From: Siphonodentalium dalli
Lineage: Eukaryota > Mollusca > Scaphopoda > Gadilida > Siphonodentaliidae
Direction: 5' to 3'
DNA: 64,000 bases
NCBI GenBank assembly: GCA_032622095.1
Contig: CP136067.1
Span: 98,446,707 to 98,510,706 of the forward strand
The position numbers and the translations under genes are program-made. Below the pieces are notes generated by a model that did no database searches, had not been told where the DNA came from, and worked only from the letters and a program-made list of their open reading frames with translations. The first letter of the stretch is position 1. Every line of letters starts with the position of its first letter. Below, piece after piece: positions 13,465-24,800 of this stretch.

Positions 13465-14622
13465 TAAAGGCACTCAATCCGAACAGATGCTCCTAAATTA
13501 CTATTTCTATGCCTTCGGGGGTAAATAATATTTGAATCGAGTTGAGGAACCCACCCATCAAAGCTCAGAGTGATCAGATATAAATTTTTGAAGTTTGTTT
13601 TTTCTCGAGATGTGTAATAATATGTGGCTCCAAAACACGTGGTCAAACAGAGGGTCTCGGACAAAATTGCAGATGAAGATGGATAACTCTAAAATCAAGT
13701 GGTAATACAGCCAAATTTCATGATATGTTGATAAATAACAAGTTTTGGGAAATTTGATACAATAGTTGACAGTGGTTAGCATTATTTTGTTGCAATAAAT
13801 CGATTCTGATAACTAAAGCATATTTTGAAGAAATATTGTTGTTGTTGTATCTTGATAGTATGGGGACGGTCTGATCGGATTGAGTACCTTTAACTTATAC
13901 TGTGTGTCAAATATGAATAGCAAAGAATAAACTTCAAAGAGGGCTGACTTATCAAACACAAGTGAGATATAATTATGATATTAATATTTTTATTACAAGA
14001 AATCATATTACAACATATAAATTACATTCAAATACAATAATTTATAACATTGGTTAGTGAACACATCAGTTGGAGCAAAATTTTGTCAATGAACAAATCA
14101 ATTTGAGCATAAACAGTTATTATGAGCATTCAATAACATGGGAAAACTAGATTTAGTAGAATTAAGGGCCATAACTCTGGTTCAAGTTGGCAGAAATGGC
14201 TGAAATTAAAACTTGACCCATCGTTCCATACAAAATCAGAAATAATTAGCACTATTTAAACTGAAGTTATCAGACAGAATAATAATACATACATGGCAGT
14301 GACATTGGCCAAACAGAATTAAAGGTGTTAATTTTTGGAGATGTGGACCAGAACCACGTGCTCAAATGGACAAATTGTGGTTGTAAGATGGATAACTCGA
14401 AAATCAAGTGGTTACTAACAATAACAACTTGATTTTAGAGTTATCCATCTTACACCCCCAATTTGTCTGTTGGAGCATGTAGTTCTGGTCCACATCTCCA
14501 AAAATTAACAAACTTCAAAAATCGATATCTGATCACTCTGAGCTTTGATAATATTTTTTACCCCCGAAGCCAAAGAAATAGTAATTTAGGGATGCTTAAT
14601 CGGATTGAGTACCTTTAATGTT
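13465..14622. mobile_element. Composite MITE cluster with TTAAAGG.ACTCAATCCGA ends
   Basis: The left end ATTAAAGGCACTCAATCCGA recurs inverted at 13872-13893 and 14603-14622. At least two MITEs therefore share termini. Within it, 14335-14516 is a palindrome whose arms include GATGGATAACTC.AAAATCAAG. Confidence 0.72.
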
Positions 14623-14625
14623 CTG

Positions 14626-16425
14626 CTTCTCAGAAGCCTCCCTGCTCATAAAATAATCGGCACAGATGGCCTTTGTTAAAGGTTATAATTAAGAAATAAC
14701 AGTTACCAAATTATGAAAATTGATAATAATATACTAACAGTACACGTATAGTATAATGACATTATGAGTGCGATGTGAGTCGAGCGTTTGTATATATACA
14801 GCACGTAAATAGTGAGCGATAAACAAAACACACAACACCGTGGCATTTTTTTTTAAAGAAGAGTGATTCACGGTGACCCATTCAAAACAGATATCTTTAG
14901 AGGCGAGGATTAGGAAATGCTTGGGGTCTTCCCGGTGTTGAGTGTTTTGCTTATCACATACTTGTTGCGTACATACATGAGTAAAACAGAATTAATGTCC
15001 TGCATTTCAGACACCTGCCTCCTCATAAAATAACACTGGGTGATTTAAAGGCATGGATGGCCTTTGTTATAGGTGATAATTAAGAAATAACAGTGACCAA
15101 ATTATGAAAATTTATAGCAAACACAAGCACGCGTTGGTGCTTATACCTTAGGCACAGGTGAATAATGATGTCATATAATATTTTCTATAGCAATCAGCCA
15201 AATTATGGTGGTGTGTACATTTTTTGGGAAATTGACACATGACTTCTGGTTAGCAACTGTCTGGAGATTGTTAAATTGCGGAATCGGCAGTGGACCAATG
15301 AGATGAAAATAAAATTGTAAACTTCCCAAGCAATACTTGTTGCATACATACATGAGTCAACAGAATTAATGTTCTGATTCTTAGACACCTGCCTCATCAT
15401 AAAATAACGCTGTGTGATTTAACATAACATGTTCACTGCCAACGCCCATTCAAATACATGCAAAAAGTACGAGATAACTGGAACGTGTTAATGGCCCACT
15501 AAAAAAAGCTTGTGTTCACAATGCGATGTCCACAATATTTCCCTTTGATATTTCTGATAATATTAAACTGTATTAACACTTAGAGTGTATTACTTGGTTG
15601 GTTTGATATTAGTGCTGATATCAGGTCTATAGTACCAAACCCACCAAGTAATACCTTATTTATTAATTAGATTGCCGCTTAGTAACGCTGAATAGGTCAT
15701 TGTCGCATGGTTTCTGGCAAAAAGACACCCAGGATCTCTTAAACTGTCAAAAAGACACCCAGGATCTCTTAAACTGTCAAAAAGACACCCAGGATCTCAA
15801 AGTCTCGCCAAACAACGGGAATTTTGTTTAGTCGTCTGTGTAAGATTGACAACTTTTTCAAATGAGTGATGTCACAAAATTCCATATTATTTACCAGTGA
15901 AGTTATGGCACTTGGTGGTGTCGTAAAATCATACATGTATTGCTGGGATTAAGGACAAACTGAAGTGATATTTGCATAGTTCGATAACAGGCCGTTCTGG
16001 GCAAAAATATCATATCTAATTAATAATGAATAATATAAACTACTTTTACATCAAGGGATTGGCTAAAAATACCAGATACTAATTTATATATTGCAAAATA
16101 GATGCTATAGTCTGTTCAAAGTAGAAATTTATTTTATACACTATACTACTCTATAAACCACAAGATAAAAAAATTAGGATTAGTTAAAATTAGCCTGCAA
16201 ACTCTGAACACATATCAACTCAAGCAATTAGTCGGAAATGAAAATGTTGAACGACAGATGAACTCAGACCCAGGGTTTTTGCTGGGGTTAAAATGTCAGG
16301 TCTGTATGAACCAGGATATGACATGCCAATCATGGTTTGGCCCGTCATATACAAATTTTTTAATTTCATGTCACAGAAAAACTCCTTTTCCTTGTGAGAA
16401 TATCCAAATAAGTTTCTATAGACAT
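14626..16425. other. No gene recognised; two similar ~370-bp tracts
   Basis: The stretch around 14640-14720 (CCTCATAAAATAA.. GGCC TTTGTTA) recurs around 15010-15110 and in part at 15385-15420, suggesting an old duplication. Otherwise AT-rich. Confidence 0.5.
15718..15800. repeat. 32-34-bp direct repeat, 2.5 units
   Basis: AAAAAGACACCCAGGATCTC appears three times in a row (TTAAACTGTC between), with no sequence difference between the units. Confidence 0.85.
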
Positions 16426-16890
16426 ATGTGACCCGCCATATCAAATCCAGTCGCAAGTCGGGATTTTTTTTACCCTGTGCCAATGCATTCTCTTATATAT
16501 GCGAGTCGACCATAGGTCGCCTCGCATATATAAGAGAATGCATTGGCCTAACAATTTTTTATCATTTTTTTTAAATAAATGTTTCTTACAATTTTTAGAA
16601 CATAAAATAAAAAACATCCATTACCCTGCAGGGAGCCCCACACATATATAGAAGCATATAGAAGAGTGTCGTCTGCTCATGTTTGTCTGGGGCTCTGAAT
16701 GGGTGAAATTATAAAATTGTTAAAGAATACAAGAAAACATTATTAAAATTGTAAAAAATTGTTAGGCCAATGCATTCTCTTATATATGCGAGGCGACCTA
16801 TGGTCGACTCGCATATATAAGAGAATGCATTGGCACAGGGTAAAAAAATCCCGACTTACGACTGGATTTGATATGGCGGGTCACATATAC
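16426..16890. mobile_element. Long foldback element with arms of more than 120 bp
   Basis: The left arm begins ATATGTGACCCGCCATATC and the right arm ends GATATGGCGGGTCACATAT. Both arms also include the 'GCCAATGCATTCTCTTATATATGCGAG' palindrome. The AT-rich centre has no ORF. Confidence 0.82.
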
Positions 16891-16945
16891 TCACTAGAAT
16901 TTGGGATAAAAATAAAAAGCATTGTTATCTGAGGTCAGATACAAG

Positions 16946-17215
16946 TATTAAAACGTGTTTTGCTTCTTATATTTTTCGGTAAATTTGAGATCGTTTTATT
17001 TTTGCAGGTTAAATATTTTAAATCAGCGGTCGCAATTTACATTTTTTGGACAGTTGTGCATTACTGTCATTACTCCGATTCCGGAACTTCAATAAATACA
17101 AATAGCGTAACAACCCCGAACATTGTGTTGGAAGTGGTATTTTTTATGACTTCAGAGCGACTTTCTTGGACATATAATATTTGCAGAAAGGTATTTCTGG
17201 TATTCTGGTGCCGTA
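16946..17215. repeat. Dispersed repeat pair with 51028-51360
   Basis: Both begin AAACACGTTTTG.TTCTTAT and continue through TTTCGGTAAATTT and CAGCGGTC. The 126-codon open frame at 16960-17340 lies in this repeat and is not kept in the partner. A minus-strand ATTAAA at 17225-17230 is a candidate poly(A) signal for separase if transcription passes the 56-bp array. Confidence 0.6.
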
Positions 17216-17417
17216 CCGATCAGGCTTTAATTGATGACTTGGATTGGACCGGAAGATCACAGATGACAGGTGTTAGGCTGACCAATCAAAAATATTGTTT
17301 ATCACTGGCGGCAGAACATATAATTTATCAGGCAACATAGGTAGTAATTCTGGCTAATCAAAGATATTGTTTGGCGGTGGAACATATTCATTTGTATGAC
17401 ATATTATGCTAGACATA

Positions 17418-17500
17418 ACAGAGGTTGTAATTATGATTTTGATCGTAAATGGACAGGTAGACCATAGACAACAGGTGCTGTACCGATGATGTAATATAGC
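17418..17500 (-). pseudogene. Second copy of the separase C-terminal end and stop codon
   Basis: At the far end of the 56-bp array the minus strand reads YIIGTAPVVYGLPVHLRSKS followed by TAA and then the same 3' flank (ATTACAACC) as after the real stop. No splice acceptor was seen for it. Its HLRSKS is closer to the usual ...LPVSLR ending of animal separases than the HLASKS of the exon in use, so either copy could be the older one. Confidence 0.8.
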
Positions 17501-18560
17501 TTGCATGGAGAGGTAGACAACAGACACAGACACCAGTTGCTGCACCGATCAGGTAATGTAGCTCGCATGGACAGGTAGACCATAGACAATAGGTGCTGCA
17601 TCGATCAGGTAATGTAGCTTGCATGGACGGGTAGACCATAGACAATAGGTGCTGCATCGATCAGGTAATGTAGCTTGCATGGACGGGTAGACCATAGACA
17701 ATAGGTGCTGCATCGATCAGGTAATGTAGCTTGCATGGACGGGTAGACCATAGACAATAGGTGCTGCATCGATCAGGTAATGTAGCCTGCATGGACAGGT
17801 AGACCATAGACAATAGGTGCTGCATCGATCAGGTAATGTAGCTTGCATGGACGGGTAAACCATAGACAATAGGTGCTGCACCGATCAGGTAATGTAGCTG
17901 GCATGGACAGGTAGACCATAGACAATAGGTGCTGCATCGATCAGGTAATGTAGCTTGCATGGACGGGTAGACCATAGACAATAGGTGCTGCATCGATCAG
18001 GTAATGTAGCTTGCATGGACAAGTAGACCATAGACAATAGGTGCTGCATCGATCAGGTAATGTAGCTTGCATGGACAAGTAGACCATAGACAATAGGTGC
18101 TGCATCGATCAGGTAATGTAGCTTGCATGGACGGGTAGACCATAGACATTAGGTGCTGCATCGATCAGGTAATGTAGCTTGCATGGACAAGTAGACCATA
18201 TACGATAGGTGCTGCATCGATCAGGTAATGTAGCTTGCATGGACGGGTAGACCATAGACAATAGGTGCTGCATCGATCAGGTAATGTAGCTTGCATGGAC
18301 GGGTAGACCATATACAATAGGTGCTGCATCGATCAGGTAATGTAGCTGGCATGGACGGGTAGACCATAGACAATAGGTGCTGCATCGATCAGGTAATGTA
18401 GCTTGCATGGACGGGTAGACCATATACAATAGGTGCTGCATCGATCAGGTAATGTAGCTTGCATGGACGGGTAGACCATAGACAATAGGTGCTGCATCGA
18501 TCAGGTAATGTAGCTGGCATAGACGGGTAGACCATATGCGATAGGTGCTGCACCGATGAG
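17440..18560 (-). repeat. 56-bp tandem array derived from the last separase exon
   Basis: About 20 units, nearly all identical, with spacing of 56 bp (for example, junctions near 17590, 17647, 17702, 17759). On the minus strand each unit reads HYLIDAAPIVYGLPVHA, i.e. the separase C-terminal motif. 56 is not a multiple of three, so successive units fall in different frames and no long protein results. The array starts 40-60 bp after the stop codon and would lie in the 3' UTR if transcription continues. Confidence 0.93.
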
Positions 18561-18601
18561 GTATTGTGTATCATTTCTCACGACAGGAACACAGGTTGTA
18601 A

Positions 18602-18812
18602 TTATGATTTTGATGCTAAATGGACAGGTAGTCCATAGACAACAGGTGCTGCACCTATCAGGTAATGTAGCTTGCAAACATTTCTTGCAGCAGGAAGACA
18701 GTCTGTTAAGTAAGATTTTGATCTTTTTTCCAGCCAACTCTTCAGAAGCTGGTCAGAGAATTTATCTATGTCTTTATCTGTTACGTCCCAAAGGTTTCCG
18801 ACGACGCAGCAA
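18602..18812 (-). CDS. ESPL1: Separase visible exon 19 (C-terminus)
   Basis: Acceptor TTCTTTTGCAG above 18812, phase 2 in, stop TAA at 18602-18604. It encodes VVGNLWDVTDKDIDKF, then LHYLIGAAPVVYGLPVHLASKS. GNLWDVTD.DID and the terminal YLIGAAP..YGLPV are hallmark separase motifs. The 3' third of this exon is the seed of the adjacent 56-bp array. Confidence 0.97.
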
Positions 18813-21800
18813 CTGCAAAAGAAGAGGATTTCAAGATTTTGGCAAAAAGACTTGAAATAGTGTGTCTGTTGTTTGCAGAATGAGGTCCCCAGAGGGTGAA
18901 TTTAGTGACACTATCCTGCACAAAAAGTAACTAAAAACAATGTTATTTTGAGACTTCGCTGAAGATGAGGCCTAAGCAGAATGAGGTTCCCAGAGGGTGA
19001 ATTTAGTGATACTAGCCCGCTGTGCAGGGTAGCGTCACTAAATTAACCCTCTGTGGACCTCATTTTGGCTTGGACAAAATTGCAGGATGTCAGTAATTTT
19101 AAAGATGCTCCATCTCTTCCTATAACAAGTTTTATATAGTTTCCGGGGTATAAAATCATAAATATGAATCAAAGACTCCTGTCTTCCTGTCTGAAAAGCT
19201 TCTATCAATTAATACCCTCCATCAAGGCCAAATTAATTTTGAATCAAAAATATTTCTCAATCTATATCAGAAATAAACAACTTTATTTTTTCTCTATAGA
19301 TAAATAATTTACTCTATCTTCAGTTTTGTCCGGGTTTTATTCACAAAAAAGCTATATGTAGTCTTGAAATTTGGGTTTAATAAAAATTATGTTGTTGTTG
19401 TAACTGTGACCCTGAAGAGATACACTATCTGTAAGTGTTTTGAGAAAGCCTGAGTTCAGTGTGGCTGTCACTTGAAGAACTTCCACCTGTATATTTGTAA
19501 ACCTAACTGATATTAGTGTGGCCAAAGTAATAGAAATATGCTGTATGGTGTTTGGGATTAACAACTTATCTAACAGTGTCGTTAATATAATATTGTAATT
19601 CAAGTTCAATAATTGTCACTGAAACACGCATTCTGAACAGCCAATAGCTGCTAACCTTTCTATCAACAGCATTGGTCTCTGATCGGAGAATACATTTTGA
19701 ATGGAGCACGGTATAATTGACAACGTGCGTAAACAAATACTTGGGAAGTTGTAACCCCATGGAATGTACACAGAGATATGATCACTGACAGAAAGGATAT
19801 CTCATTTCATAGCATGTAATGTCATTAAAAAGTGCTGTTCTGGCTGTTTCTTTTTAAGTTTTTGGTTTATTGAATTACAATGGAATTAAATGTACCCTGT
19901 TTCGTTTGATATTCGGAGATTCGAGCATGAAAACTTGTTTTTCAATTTTGTTTTGCCTGAGAAACGGGAGACTAACTGGTCTTGCAAGGTTGATGAAGAA
20001 ACAAGGTCGACAATATTAAATTCATGCTACTCACCATCCAGCCATGAAGTAATTGAGGATGACACCTGAGGGGTCAAGGTCACCCTTGATCTGTAACCTG
20101 CCACTGCTGCAACCAAACAGCAGAGGGACGGCACGACATTGTAGCTGCAGGATAGAGTCTCCATCGAGAAACTTGCTTCCAGTGCCATGACCACAGTAAC
20201 TGTAAGAAAGCAAAACAGGATGAAATTAGAATAAAATATCCTAACTGTATTGTTCACCTTTTCTGAATGTTACGGGTATGAAATATTAGGCAGCATAGCT
20301 CCTAGCTCTTTGAAAAGTAAATGGTTATAGAACAATGATACACCTCCCTCCTGATGGAGCAATATATGGTTTCATCTTTCAGGAATATTATGACCACTCT
20401 AATTCAATTATAACTGTTATTGCAATTTTTATTTTTGCTGTGGTTCATGTTACAAGTCTGAAAGAATTAGGGTTGGCAGGTTGGCTTAAAGTTTTTTTAT
20501 TTTGTTTTATTTTAGTATATTCTTAAGGATTTTCATGGTCTTTTGCAAATTTTAGATAAGATTAATTTTGATTTTCTTTGTATTACTAGTAACTGAAATA
20601 AACACAACGCTTTGATAGAAAGCATACCCATTCTATTAAAGACTAAAGAAAAATATTTTTGTTTTTTTTATTCAACATATTTCAGCATTTGTTTTTGATA
20701 ACCATAAAAAAAACTTTCGGGTAGCGGGTTTAAAATAGGGTAGGTAGGGAAACCAAACAATATGTTTTTTCTTTGGCCTAAGCCTGTTTATTGTTGATAG
20801 AGGTGAAGGTCATTTACTTACATAAGAATATCGTTGTTGGAAAGATCTGATCTATATTCATCTGCTGTTGAAGGTTTTACTATTATTATATAGAGGTGAA
20901 GGTCATTTGCAGTTACTTACATAAGAAGATCGTTGTTGGAGAGAGCTGATCTATATTCATCTTCTGTTGGAGGTTTTCCTATGATTCCACTCCAACCCTT
21001 TCGCCTGAACAAAATTCAGTTATACATATACATTAATGGGTAGAGCTTATGGTTGCTAGGAGACAAGACATCAGTAGAAATATTTTATTTTTACAGTGCC
21101 TGCCTATATGTTATAATACACCTGAGAACATACATTCTTTTCAAATATAATTGTGAAATTTTACGACTGGCATCAAGCAAAATGAAAAATAGAGTTATAA
21201 TCATAGATGAATATCCAACATCAATGCATAAATCAAAATATCAATACATTATGATTTGACAACAAAAAAGTTATTCGTAAATAGGCGATATAACACAGAA
21301 AGTATGTGCAGATATCAAAATTAGGGTGAACAAAGAAGTTTAAATGCAGCAAGCAACTGGCGCAGTCACTGATTGGTAGAAAATATCTGTTAATAATTAT
21401 TTGCTTGACAGCTGTAGAAATATCCATTGTTCAACTATCATAGTCGATGGTGGTGTCAATTTAGAATTTATGAAAATTTATGATTCCAATCTATGTTCTT
21501 GAATCGCCTATTCTTTAATGCATGCAGATATGGATGATATCTTAGGTCAGTTTCAACTTGTAGCATCGCTCAAGAGACAAAGAGAGAGCAGGTGAAAATA
21601 AATTAAAGTGCTGTAGTTCAACATGGGGAGCACGATAATGTCATACATTATCGTCAATGGAGCGATAAGGATTGCGGAAAAGTGGAAATGTGTAAGTAAT
21701 ACTAGAAGTCAACCTGAGAGCGATATGAAGTTTGGAATCAATCAGATAAAAAATGTTGGCTGCAGGGCGCCGAAGAATTTAGTCATGCAAAGAGCATGGC

Positions 21801-24800
21801 TGCTAGTGGCCATGTTTTTAAATGAAATTCTGAAAAATTTAATTGCTCCCAACTAGAGGTCATCCAGAAAATTCATGGGATGAATCAGATGAAAAATATT
21901 GGTTGCAGAGTGTGGAAAAGGATTTAGTCATGCAAAGAATAAAATCCAAGACGGCTGCCAGCAGCCATGATTTTGATTGAAAATCGTTCCAAGTTCGATA
22001 GCTCTAATCTAAAGGTCATCCTGAAGATCCATATGAAGTTATGGATCAGTTGGATGGAAACAAAATTTAGTCATGCAAAGAGTAAAATCCAAGATGGCTG
22101 TCGGCGGCCATGTTTTTTGAGCGAAAATCGTTCAAATTCGATAGAACGCATTTACTTGTGATCATAAACATGTCTGTAAATGAAAAAAAAAAATTCTTCG
22201 ATAAATGCGGGCTGCAGGGTCTGCTGATGGATTCAAATGTGATTTCAAAATGGCTGCTGGTGGCCATATATTTCAACGAAACTGATAGTTCCCACCAAGG
22301 CGGAGCTTCGTCAAGTTGAGCCAGAAACACAAAAGACCAGCTAGATTTGGGACTGTCCCCGTGGGAATAAGGATACCACCCGCAGTGAATTTGGGCTACA
22401 TTAAGGTTAGCCATATTAAAACATATTTGTTTTTCTAAAAAACACAAGGAATACAAGCAGATAACAAGCTTTGACAAAATTAAAATAGGGATTGTACAGA
22501 CGGACATTTAAAATATAGAGTGTACACCCACAATTATTTTGAACTCGAGTGTAATTTCTGGAATCATTATACAAATATAAACAGTTTATAAGTGGTAACT
22601 TACATTTGGAACCATTCCTCAAACATTTCCTGGCTGTTCGACAGGTTGTTCTCGGGATTAAGGATATAGAACGCACTACGGGGATTAACTCCCTTTCTCA
22701 TGATACTGTTCTTCTGCTCTGATTTACGCAGTAGAGTGGACAGGAAGTAGATGGACGGTAACCTAGTTACAGGCTGGTCACGCAACATCGGTATGTTCTC
22801 CCATGGTAAATGTTGCAGCTCCTGAAGATGAGAAATAATTCTATTAAGCGATCATGAAACAAGTGCATTACCAAGCAAGAATCTGGTTTACATTGAAGGA
22901 ATTGAGATCAGGCTTGTCAACCGGTACCAGTACCAGTACCGGTATTACTTGGCCGTTTCAATGGTACCGGTTTTGATACTCAGTACCGGCGGTTCTCGGT
23001 ACTCGCCAAAAACAGTAAATAGATCAGTATGGATCGATTAAAATTGAAGGAACTTTGCTCCTTTAAGAGTGCCGCAACTGCCGCTTGCATTATGGTATGC
23101 TACTATGTGTCAACGGATCAAGCACGCGGCGGCGGATGCCGAGTCTTGAAGCTGTTATCATTGTATTCAACAATGTATATATGTGTCATTGACTCAATGT
23201 GTGTTACATTATAACTTACATATGAGGATTGCAGCCTTGCAGGTACATAAAATTTATTTCAGTTTAAATTGTCATTCACCATATATATATACCCATCTTT
23301 CCGATGTATGTATTTGAGCGCCTGAAGCCCTAAACATAAAAGTTCTAACACCTATCAGGCTGCCTAAATTATGGCACATTTTAGGTGATTGTTGTGGGTG
23401 ATAAATCCAACTATTTCTGACTATACTAATGCATGTATGTGTGGCTGCTGTGGCATACGTGCATTAGGATAGTCTGACATGGTTGTATTTGTCATCCACA
23501 ACAATCACCAACAAGAGCTACGCTGGGCGTGCAATATACGCCCTCTCTTGGGTCGGCGGAAACTGGTAAAAAAGGGGCATAACTCTGGTAAAAATTGGCG
23601 GACGGAAATCAAATTTGAACTTGACCTGTGTTTTGGTGGGAGAAAGTAATATACCAAATTATCATTGAATCCGATAAGCTCTAGTAAAGTTATCATCCGG
23701 ACAACAAATTTCAGGGATTTTCTAAGTCAAATTACGTCAAATAAGGGGCATAACTCCGGTGAAAATTGGCGGACGGAACCCAAATTCGAACTTGAGCTGT
23801 CTTTTCTCCTAATAAACCCACATACCAAATTTGATTGAAATCGGTTCATTCTAACTAAAGTTATCATCCGGACAACAAATTTCAGGGATTTTCTAAGTCA
23901 AATTACGTCAAAAAAGGGGCCATAACTCTCGCACAAATTATCGGATTAAAACGAAATTCGGACTTGAGCTGTATTTTGATATATGTAATCCACAAAAAAA
24001 CGGGTTTTGCGTATAAACATTCCAAAATCGAGTTATCATCCGGAAACCAAAAAACATAAGAAAAACTGAATTTTCTGAGTCGAAAAAGGGGCATAACTCT
24101 GCCAAAAATGTTCGGACAGAACCCAAGTTCGAACTTGACCTGTGTTTTGGTGGGAGAAAGTAATATACCAAATTTGGATTCATTCCGATAAACTATACTA
24201 AAGTTATCATCCGGACAACAAATTTCAAGGATTTTCTAAGTAAAAAAACGTTAAATAAGGGGCATAACTCCGGTGAAAATTGGCGGGCGGAACCCAAATT
24301 CGAACTTGAACTTACTTTTCGGCTAATAAAACCACATACCAAATTTTACTAATTTTGGTTCACTCTAACTAAAGTTATCATCCGGACAACAGGTTAACGG
24401 ACGGACGGACGCCCGCCCGGACGCCCGGACGGACAGACCAATACTATAATACGGCCTTTTTTTCAAAAGGGCGTATAAAAACTGGCCATACATTACCAGT
24501 AATTACCACATTAGAATATACTCTTTTAAATGTGTGATATGTAGTGGAATAAACAATACAACACCAGTACCGGTACCGGTACCGCGGTTCCAACGCAATA
24601 CCGGTACCGACTACCTTGGTACCGGCGGTACTTTGACAAGCCTGATTGAGATGAGACATACGAACTGTTGGTTTTCCGTAACAAATATCTTGTCGAGTAT
24701 CATTATGAGAGGATGTCTCCTGTGATATTTGCTCCTGTAGGTGCCTCATTAACCCCATCAGTTCCATGTGATACATAACTTGTCAAGTATTATTATGAGA

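Noticed and set aside
16960-17340. 126-codon plus-strand ORF
   Set aside because: It lies in a dispersed repeat whose partner at 51028-51360 does not keep the frame; no domain motif.
17440-18560. Regular 56-bp repeats resembling a CRISPR array or a tandem-repeat protein gene
   Set aside because: There is no repeat/spacer alternation; whole units repeat. The genome is eukaryotic, and 56 bp is not a multiple of three, so no repeat protein is encoded.
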